NCBI GenBank assembly: GCA_017473615.1
Contig: JAFUKL010000049.1
Span: 1-37,960, forward strand
Source of the DNA: Muribaculaceae bacterium
Lineage (GTDB): Bacteria; Bacteroidota; Bacteroidia; Bacteroidales; Muribaculaceae
Direction of reading: 5' to 3'
DNA: 37,960 bases
The notes under the pieces are model-generated. The model was not told where the DNA came from and did not search any database. It was given only the letters and a program-made list of their open reading frames with translations. Within the stretch, counting starts at the first letter, position 1; every line of letters starts with the position of its first letter. Shown piece by piece: positions 1-6,657 of this stretch. The position numbers and the translations under genes are program-made.

Positions 1-1368
1 CCATTCTTTAAATTTTTCTATAGCAATTTCATACCTTCCGTGATTACCATCTCCTGGCTGAAACGATATACCTACAACTCCTTGTGGTAAATGGTATTCT
101 TCTATAGATAAATCTTCCATATTGAGAAATACAAATATTTTATTTTTCTCCTTAGAGCTATTAATTTCATCCAGTAGTTGTAAATAGTTTCTATCTCCTA
201 TTTCCCAATTGTTATATTTTAAAAGAACTTCTGAGGTGTTCAAACCTGCTTTGTAAGCTACACAAGTAGTATCATTCGGAGTACCGATTGAAATACAATT
301 AGAAGATTTAACCAACTCCCACCACAAATATTTCGTTCTAAGAAACATGTTTTCTTTTATTAAAGAGGACCATGTTGCTCGTTGTTGAAGCTTTGGATAA
401 AGAATAAGAGCAGTCTCTTCTTGTCGCTTAGAACGCCCGAAACTACTTCCTTGTGAAAAACCACAGAAAGCACCTACACAAGCAGCGGCTGAAGCACAAA
501 CGAAAGCGACTTTAGCTGGTTTGGATCCTCCCTTTAGAAATTTCATATACTTTAGATACGAAAGATTCTTTTCCAATATAAACTTTGCACCTGTAAAGGT
601 GAATGAAGACAGAACTAAGTCCACATTTCCAACCTTAGGCTTTTGTGTAAATTCTTTAATATCGATGAGTATTGTATCATTCATAACATCATAAGTGGCA
701 TCCCATCCTCTGTATTCAAAATGGAGAATACTACCTTCAATGATTGTGTTATCTGCTAAAACAGAATCACTATCGATAGATGAGGTGAAATATCCCCATA
801 AAACACCTATCCCAAAAAACATTGTAAAGAAAAGAATTAGAGCTACCAAAACAATGCTAATTCCTTTTATCACCCTTAAAATTTTGCCTAACACACTTCG
901 GGTTTCATTCGCTTCTTCTATAAAATGTACCAACTTAGTGATGGAAGCATCAGGGAAATCTGTGCTATATGGAACACTTTGAGATTTTACGATAATTTCA
1001 ATGTCACGAGCATTAAAGTTTTTATTTAATTCAACCATAATTGAAGAATCAGACAAAGATTCTATTTTATCGAATAAGACAGGTATGATCTTTTTCCCAA
1101 AAGATATTGCTGTTCTGATTTCTTCTAAGAACCAGTCCTCTTCTATATGTTCTTTCGCTTTAAAACAATCTTTGGTTACCAAAAGGACTACGCAATTTGA
1201 TGAAGCAATAGTACTTTTGATCTTGTCGTCAAATAGTTCTGGACCAATACTATGTTTATCCAAAAAAATGTCCTCTAAAGAATAGGCAGAATTATCAGCT
1301 ATGCTTTTACGAATAAAATCTGCATTAACAGAAGATGATTTTCTATAACTTATAAATATATTATACAT
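1..1368 (-). CDS. TIR-domain membrane protein with PDZ-like C-terminal part (partial, runs off left edge)
   Basis: An open frame of 456 codons runs from ATG at 1368 to base 1 with no stop, so the C-terminus lies outside the window. Residues 1-100 form a TIR domain: it opens with NIFISYRKS and has DWFLEEI followed by ISFGKKIIPVLFD. This aligns with the SARM1 motif DWVHKEI...SCGKNIVPIID and places a candidate catalytic glutamate at E83, four residues after W79. A transmembrane helix follows at about 169-194, and a second hydrophobic stretch at 286-305. Residues 365-420 (VAYKAGLNTSEVLLKYNNWEIGD) resemble a PDZ fold. TIR domains with this Glu are often NAD+ hydrolases or make cyclic ADP-ribose isomers; enzymatic activity here is inferred. 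The start lies 32 bp after the stop of the upstream DUF4062-like gene, so the two are probably co-transcribed. Confidence 0.85.
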   Translation of the reverse strand, partial: MYNIFISYRKSSSVNADFIRKSIADNSAYSLEDIFLDKHSIGPELFDDKIKSTIASSNCVVLLVTKDCFKAKEHIEEDWFLEEIRTAISFGKKIIPVLFDKIESLSDSSIMVELNKNFNARDIEIIVKSQSVPYSTDFPDASITKLVHFIEEANETRSVLGKILRVIKGISIVLVALILFFTMFFGIGVLWGYFTSSIDSDSVLADNTIIEGSILHFEYRGWDATYDVMNDTILIDIKEFTQKPKVGNVDLVLSSFTFTGAKFILEKNLSYLKYMKFLKGGSKPAKVAFVCASAAACVGAFCGFSQGSSFGRSKRQEETALILYPKLQQRATWSSLIKENMFLRTKYLWWELVKSSNCISIGTPNDTTCVAYKAGLNTSEVLLKYNNWEIGDRNYLQLLDEINSSKEKNKIFVFLNMEDLSIEEYHLPQGVVGISFQPGDGNHGRYEIAIEKFKEW

Positions 1369-1400
1369 ATGAATTCGCAATCAATATATACTGAATTGTT

Positions 1401-3896
1401 TTAAATTTTACTTGCAGAATGCTCTATTATAAATCTATCAAAGAACTCTAAGGAAATATTTAATTTGACCAATTCGTTATTGTAATCCTTTATGATCTGT
1501 TCCAATATGTTACACTTATCTCCTTGTTTTGCAAAAAAGTGCGATGCTTCATCAAAAGCTCCTTGACACAAAAGAGAAGAAATATAGTTGCAATATTTAT
1601 TGGGACAATCATAATCTTGAATTGCCAATGATTTTTCAGCAAACATTTGAGCCTGAATATATTTATTCTGTAAAATATAACAATACGACAAACCGTCATA
1701 TATATTACCAATATGGTTTAAGTCCTTTAATTCTATAAAATAATCTAAAGCTTTTTTATAATAATTCTCAGCATGTTCTAATGCATCACCACTATAAAAA
1801 ATATCCATGTAACATAAAGCAATACTTTGAAAACAACATGCCTTATCTCTTTCTCCTCTATACAACTGAGACAGACTGATGAATAATTCGATTGCTTGTG
1901 ATATATTACCTGTTTTTTTTAGAAGAGTAGCTTTTACAAAGAGTAGGTTATAAAAGTCTATACTTCTATCATTGTAATTACGGTAATCAGTATATTGTTG
2001 CACAATGTCATTACAGAACGCCAAATCTTCATCATCAAACTCTTCATCTTTTTTTGCTAATGCATAAAGTGAGAACAGTTTAATTCCTGTTTGAAAGTAA
2101 AAAGCATCTAATGCCAAATATGGAGTGTAATAATAATCTATTAAATCATTAATTTCATCCTTGTATTTGTAAATGTTGGGGAAATCGTTCCAAATAATCC
2201 AATATTTATATTCTAAATACAAATTTAAATTGAGATTGTTTTGATTGATGAAATCAGGTTTGAAAATGTTATCAAGCTCATTAATGCATGTGTCTTCATG
2301 ACTTTTCTCTCTATTTCTAAAAACAGTCCTTTTTTGCATCAAAATAACAGCTTTAAACCACTGGTCATTATTAAAGAAATAATGCTCTGCACAATCAATC
2401 CATTTTATTGTGTCTAGATCATGGCTTATTTCAGAACTTATTTGACACAATTGTATACAACATTGTTTAGCACTCTCTATAATCTTTAATGAAGGTTCAT
2501 TAATCTTTTCAAAGCTATCCCACGCTTTAATATACAATTCATATCTTGATGTGAGTTGGCTGTTGTAAAAAAACAACAGATTAGCTGCAAACAGGTTTAT
2601 TTTAAAATCGTCTTCTGGTAACAAACAGATTCTTTCAATTGTTAAAGTATTTAAAATGCTGTTAATTTGAGCAAGAGCATCTGCCCCAGAATATTTGAAT
2701 ATATTAAATTGCAGTGATTCTATATTATCGTATACATAATCAATAACTGCCTGTTTATATTCAGAGTGTTTAAGGGGAAGTTCCTCTATATCCTCTTCTT
2801 TATATATAAAATATTCATATTCAGCTTTTTGAATGGAGTCAAGTGCTTTAATATGCTTTTCTATTTTACCATTCAGCCAATAATAATTTAAGAGATTAAC
2901 AATTACACGTTCTTTACGAGCTTGTTCTTCTGAATTTGGGTCAAGTCCAGTATTAAGAAGATTAATAAAATTGTGTCCAAATGTACTGCCTTTTCTAATA
3001 AGCCAATGCTCATGTACAATATAGATAAAACCACTACCATCCAACATATTATTCTGCATCAAAGCGGCTAATAACTTGTTGTGAAAAATGATAGACAACA
3101 CTTTATAGGTTTGGTAACAATCAAAATACTTATCTCCCAAATTATGAGATGTGTTATCTATCAGTTCTTTAGTTAGAATATCCGAATTATCTAATACTTC
3201 TTTATTGGCAAATATCCAAAAAGATTCAGAAGGAATCCCTTCATTCAACGCATGTGTAATTACCTCTATTTCTCGCACAATTTCATTGTCAAGAAGTGAA
3301 ACAAATGCATTGATGCATTGATAATTTAAATTAGAAATAACTATTCCATTACCTTGATCCCTTAATCGACGAATTATATTGCTAAGAACCGCAGATTCTA
3401 AATTATTAACAGTAGGAATTCTCAAATAAAAATTATTGCGGGGAGATAAATCAATTGTAGTATCTTCAATATCATCCAATACAGATGACATTGAATCATC
3501 AATTAAACTGCATAGTTTCTCCACTATCGCATCACCAAATGTGAGAATTTGGAAATTTGATTGTAAATTAGTAAGAATAAGAGGATGATGTATATCTGAT
3601 GAATATACGATTATTCTCATTTTAATATTCTTATATTTATCTGCTTCAATAATTTCGTGCTTAGTAAATTCCCCTAGCGTTTTACCTATAATGGAAATAA
3701 AAATGTCTGAATTTTGGATTTGACGATCATAGACTGGTTGGCTATTTTGATATTCATCCTCACATAGAAACAGTCGAACCATATATCCTTTAGCAGAGGA
3801 AAGCTCATTGAGTCTTCTTACATAGTCACCAATGAAAATACGTTCTTTTTCAAATTCTTCAATTGATGATGCAATAAAAATGTTAATTACTTTCAT
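1401..3896 (-). CDS. DUF4062/TIR-like N-terminal domain protein with long helical TPR-like tail
   Basis: This 831-residue protein opens with INIFIASSIEEFEKER, the start typical of DUF4062-type domains found at the N-terminus of many STAND/NACHT-like proteins. The first 100 residues follow a TIR-like pattern: an acidic CEDEY, then QNSDIFISIIG, then GEFTKHEIIEA. E81 sits where the catalytic glutamate of TIR NADases sits, though this is not proof of activity. I see no P-loop. From about residue 350 the protein is all helical, and residues about 640-800 show TPR-like repeats (GNISQAIELFISLSQLYRG, DALEHAENYYKKALDYF, YIQAQMFAEKSLAI). It probably senses or scaffolds through the helical part and signals through the N-terminal domain. 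It sits between the Ala-rich small peptide gene and the TIR-TM gene. Confidence 0.75.
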   Translation of the reverse strand: MKVINIFIASSIEEFEKERIFIGDYVRRLNELSSAKGYMVRLFLCEDEYQNSQPVYDRQIQNSDIFISIIGKTLGEFTKHEIIEADKYKNIKMRIIVYSSDIHHPLILTNLQSNFQILTFGDAIVEKLCSLIDDSMSSVLDDIEDTTIDLSPRNNFYLRIPTVNNLESAVLSNIIRRLRDQGNGIVISNLNYQCINAFVSLLDNEIVREIEVITHALNEGIPSESFWIFANKEVLDNSDILTKELIDNTSHNLGDKYFDCYQTYKVLSIIFHNKLLAALMQNNMLDGSGFIYIVHEHWLIRKGSTFGHNFINLLNTGLDPNSEEQARKERVIVNLLNYYWLNGKIEKHIKALDSIQKAEYEYFIYKEEDIEELPLKHSEYKQAVIDYVYDNIESLQFNIFKYSGADALAQINSILNTLTIERICLLPEDDFKINLFAANLLFFYNSQLTSRYELYIKAWDSFEKINEPSLKIIESAKQCCIQLCQISSEISHDLDTIKWIDCAEHYFFNNDQWFKAVILMQKRTVFRNREKSHEDTCINELDNIFKPDFINQNNLNLNLYLEYKYWIIWNDFPNIYKYKDEINDLIDYYYTPYLALDAFYFQTGIKLFSLYALAKKDEEFDDEDLAFCNDIVQQYTDYRNYNDRSIDFYNLLFVKATLLKKTGNISQAIELFISLSQLYRGERDKACCFQSIALCYMDIFYSGDALEHAENYYKKALDYFIELKDLNHIGNIYDGLSYCYILQNKYIQAQMFAEKSLAIQDYDCPNKYCNYISSLLCQGAFDEASHFFAKQGDKCNILEQIIKDYNNELVKLNISLEFFDRFIIEHSASKI

Positions 3897-3975
3897 ATGT
3901 GTAGAATGATAATTTTTCGAGAAATGGAAGAGACTAAATTATTAATCTCTTCCTGCCCATCAAAAGAGAATAAAG

Positions 3976-4149
3976 TTATTTTCCTTTTTCTTTATTCTTT
4001 TTCTTTTTGATTAGGTAACCAATGCCCACAGCAGCAGCTACGCCAACAGCTGCCACCGCAACAGCAGGAGCAGCAGCAATAGCACTGACTGTAGCAGCCC
4101 CAGCAGCAGCTAACTGTTGGGGATTACCAGTAAAATTTGGATTGGACAT
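3976..4149 (-). CDS. 57-residue Ala-rich hydrophobic peptide with Lys-rich tail
   Basis: The frame from ATG at 4149 to TAA at 3976 encodes 57 residues. It has a polar N-terminus (MSNPNFTGNPQQ), a continuous Ala/Val/Gly hydrophobic stretch at residues 13-46, then a basic end (KKKKNKEKGK). This is a single-pass membrane peptide pattern like that of small toxins, holins or membrane anchors. No family is recognised. The gene lies 79 bp before the DUF4062-like gene on the same strand and about 300 bp after the C39-like peptidase gene. Being a peptidase substrate or a membrane effector are both possible, but neither is shown; there is no obvious GG-type leader cleavage site. The composition is far from random AT-rich sequence, which supports it being a real gene. 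Confidence 0.6.
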   Translation of the reverse strand: MSNPNFTGNPQQLAAAGAATVSAIAAAPAVAVAAVGVAAAVGIGYLIKKKKNKEKGK

Positions 4150-4446
4150 AAATAAAAGATTTAGACATTATAGGAGCTCTAACAATTAAATATTTTCCCT
4201 TTCGTTGTGGCTCCATATTTACAAAAAGGGAACTATTAAAAAATACAAACAAAACAAGTCAATATATCTGTGATTTTTTGGTGTCCTTTTTCAACATATA
4301 CTTGAAGTTCTCCATTTACCAACAACTCATTCTCTATCATCCATTCTTCATTCTTGGCAAGGATTTGAAGAAGAATTAAATAAGATACGTCTATGTATAT
4401 CTGTTATTTTTTATAATTTTAAGCAATAACAAGAAACCTTATGCTC
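4150..4446 (-). other. 297-bp intergenic stretch with hairpin and possible short frame
   Basis: This gap in the leftward gene row holds a hairpin with an 8-bp stem (TTCCCTTT at 4195-4202, AAAGGGAA at 4225-4232, 22-nt loop) without a clear U-run. It also holds a short minus-strand frame at 4236-4340 (34 codons from ATG; the frame stays open 21 codons further upstream but without another ATG). The translated piece has a protein-like composition (ENELLVNGELQVYVEKG), so it may be a tiny gene or a remnant. I see no -7 element of the TAnnTTTG type pointing left. The gap may therefore be a leader, a processing site, or a promoter for an alternative sigma factor. Confidence 0.35.
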
Positions 4447-5370
4447 TCACGTTATTTCTTCCAGGAAGTCATGTCTCATACAGAATAATAACTCCTGAGT
4501 ATATTCTTTAAGCAAACCTTTATAATAGGTAACGTCTTTGTGGTTGGTTTTGGATATACGTTCCCATATAGTGCGTCGCTCAGCATCCCTGTATGCCTCA
4601 GTAACTCTTTCCCTTTCATCTTCGGTTAATTCTACATCCGATAAATCTATTGGTTTCGGAATATAGGTTTTCATATTGTTAGAAGTTATAGTTACTAAAT
4701 AATTTTTCGAATCATTCCAAGCATCTTTAAATTGCTCTATTGGATATATGTCTTCGGCATTTGAAGAATTTGGGTCAAAGAGGGTTATAGTACTACTCTT
4801 TTCATCAAGTGACAATATGACAACTGTATGATCCGGTATTTGACCTATCAAAATATCTTCTATCTTTTCTTCCGTTCTATTTCCCAGCAATTCTCCTCCA
4901 TCAACTGCTACTATTACGCATTCATTCTCATTAAGGGCATTTGCGATATTATCAATCGTTGCTTTATATCGACGAGTTACAACAAGACCTTTACTCTCCA
5001 AATGTCGTCCGACATTATGAAGTGCCGTTCCATTTTCTTTCATCCAACCATTCTGAATAGCATTTTGAAGGAGTTGCTCCTCGTCAAATTCTATATCAAG
5101 CCGGCGAAGGATATATTTCTCACACTCCAAACTGCAATAATTTTCCTCATTGCAGGTTGCTGCCATTGCGGTCATAGGAATAAACTCACACTCTTGGGGA
5201 GCCATGCCAAATTCAGCATCTACTGATTGAGAAATATGGAGTAATTCTCTCAATTCAGCATCCTCGGTAAGAGCACCAAATATCTCTTTGCTCTCCTGCG
5301 CAGTCGCATTGCCATCAAGGAATGCTGCCAACACCTCTGCCGAGATGTTATTTACTGATTTCTTTTTCAT
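4447..5370 (-). CDS. Anti-sigma-like N-terminus fused to a C39-like cysteine peptidase domain
   Basis: This is a 307-residue protein. Residues 1-55 (ISAEVLAAFLDGNATAQESK...LTEDAELRELL) resemble the N-terminal helices of Bacteroidetes anti-sigma proteins. Residues about 75-230 look like a C39/papain-like peptidase: C79 is spaced from a following IL as in C39-like proteins (YCSLECEKYIL); H181 lies in DHTVVILSLDE; D199/N201 lie in TLFDPN; and a closing FKDAWNDSKNYLVTI is typical of the family. C83 is an alternative nucleophile. A helical C-terminus of about 65 residues follows. The start overlaps the end of the sigma gene by 23 bp, so the two are translationally coupled, as in sigma/anti-sigma pairs. 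A plausible role is a regulator that controls the sigma factor and changes state by proteolysis. Activity is inferred. Confidence 0.7.
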   Translation of the reverse strand: MKKKSVNNISAEVLAAFLDGNATAQESKEIFGALTEDAELRELLHISQSVDAEFGMAPQECEFIPMTAMAATCNEENYCSLECEKYILRRLDIEFDEEQLLQNAIQNGWMKENGTALHNVGRHLESKGLVVTRRYKATIDNIANALNENECVIVAVDGGELLGNRTEEKIEDILIGQIPDHTVVILSLDEKSSTITLFDPNSSNAEDIYPIEQFKDAWNDSKNYLVTITSNNMKTYIPKPIDLSDVELTEDERERVTEAYRDAERRTIWERISKTNHKDVTYYKGLLKEYTQELLFCMRHDFLEEIT

Positions 5371-5920
5371 ATTTCTCTACTTCTTTCAGTGCTATTTCAG
5401 TCAATGCGGCAATAGCACGCTTTTTAATGTTATACAAATTATCCACATTGGTACATAGTTCTTGTGCCACAACCTTGGGCTCAGCTTCTTGCAAAACCAA
5501 TCTTCTGATGACATAGACGTAGCGTCTGTTTGGCATTAATGAAAATAGGTGCTCTATATCCATCTTCGCCGTCATCCTTTTTTCTCCATCTACAGTCTCG
5601 TTTTGCACAACACTGTCTAAAAGAGCATCTTTAGACTCATTATCTATCATGCTATCACGTTTTGCAATGAAGTAGCGAATGGCGATTACTTTCATCCACT
5701 GATAGATTGTGCTGCGACCTTGAAACTGTCTCAATCTATATGCATCGTTCTCCATAAGGTGCAAGTAGAATTCATTTACGAACTCATCATAATCAACCTC
5801 GTATGAAAATACATAGCGAATAATGCTCGAGAAAAGCGGACGGCAGTTCCCAAAGAAGAACTGCTGAGTCACTCGCTCATTTCGAGCGATCAAGGCGTCA
5901 ATTATTTGTTGGTCAGTCAT
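5348..5920 (-). CDS. RNA polymerase sigma factor, sigma-70 (ECF-like) family
   Basis: This 190-residue protein has the layout of a small group IV-type sigma factor. Region 2 covers roughly residues 20-90 and includes YDEFVNEFYLHLMEN and the -10-binding helix FQGRSTIYQWMKVIAIRYFI. A linker follows, then region 4 at about 120-180 (LFSLMPNRRYVYVIRRLVLQEAEPKVVAQEL...NLYNIKKRAIAAL). It starts 13 bp after the coiled-coil membrane protein gene and overlaps the anti-sigma-like/peptidase gene by 23 bp. It would direct polymerase to its own promoter set. Candidate targets are the genes to the left, since the gap at 4150-4446 lacks a recognisable housekeeping promoter; that link is inference. Finding a sigma factor inside an apparent defence-type operon is unusual. 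Confidence 0.85.
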   Translation of the reverse strand: MTDQQIIDALIARNERVTQQFFFGNCRPLFSSIIRYVFSYEVDYDEFVNEFYLHLMENDAYRLRQFQGRSTIYQWMKVIAIRYFIAKRDSMIDNESKDALLDSVVQNETVDGEKRMTAKMDIEHLFSLMPNRRYVYVIRRLVLQEAEPKVVAQELCTNVDNLYNIKKRAIAALTEIALKEVEKYEKEISK

Positions 5921-5933
5921 TTTTTAATATCAC

Positions 5934-6653
5934 TTAACTCAGATAGATTGAATTGACATTTTTTGATTCTGATACTTTCAAATTTTCCTTATTCTTAATC
6001 TCTTGTTCGTGATTGTATTTCATTTCAAGTTTTACCTTTTCGATTGACTCGAATTCTTGTTGTCTGAGCTCAAGTTCTTTTTTCTTATATTCTTCTAATT
6101 CCTTCTTTTTCTTTATATCTGTAAGTTTCCACATGTAAAGTTCCTTTAGGAGTTCCCATTGTTTATCACGAAACTTTGCATTAGCTTCTTTCTCTTGTAA
6201 TAATGTTTTAAATAATAATACAAACAGACCTGTAAGTGTGGTAATTACAATTATCATAAAACTGATATAAAAAAGCATTTCACTTGTGTGATCTATTTTT
6301 GTTATTTCTTTATCATATATAGGTAGTTCCTCAGAGAGGACTTTATACTCGATATTGCCATCTTTCTGTTGGATAACTATCGTTTGTATGGGGCTTGAAG
6401 ATTGCGTAACAGTAATAGTATCCTTATCTACAACTGCATTATTTTTGCTTGATAGATTATTTCCACAGAAAAATAGTGCCGATATCACAAGGACTACTAT
6501 AATACACGATATAAATAGAATTTCTCGGATAACATAGTGCCATTTTGTACAAGGCAGATTCTTTAACGAATCTTCTAATTTGAGGATAGCATCGTCGTGC
6601 TTTTTTGTGGAAGATTCTTTTTCTGAGTTCTTGTCTGATTCTGTACGTCCCAT
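5934..6653 (-). CDS. Two-TM membrane protein with charged C-terminal coiled coil
   Basis: This 239-residue protein is not recognised as a known family. It has a charged cytoplasmic N-terminus, a TM helix at about 44-64 (REILFISCIIVVLVISALFF), an extracytoplasmic loop of about 60 residues, a second TM at about 127-149 (LFYISFMIIVITTLTGLFVLLF), and a long Lys/Glu-rich coiled coil from about 150 to 225 (DIKKKKELEEYKKKELELRQQ). The start lies only 4 bp after the stop of the channel gene, which implies tight co-translation. It may be an accessory subunit of the channel or a membrane platform for the sigma/anti-sigma pair; both are inference from position only. Confidence 0.7.
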   Translation of the reverse strand: MGRTESDKNSEKESSTKKHDDAILKLEDSLKNLPCTKWHYVIREILFISCIIVVLVISALFFCGNNLSSKNNAVVDKDTITVTQSSSPIQTIVIQQKDGNIEYKVLSEELPIYDKEITKIDHTSEMLFYISFMIIVITTLTGLFVLLFKTLLQEKEANAKFRDKQWELLKELYMWKLTDIKKKKELEEYKKKELELRQQEFESIEKVKLEMKYNHEQEIKNKENLKVSESKNVNSIYLS

Positions 6654-6657
6654 ATAG

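Noticed and set aside
695-1285. Two plus-strand frames of about 95 codons
   Set aside because: They lie opposite the TIR-domain frame, whose protein has clear domain motifs; the plus-strand products have no recognisable features.
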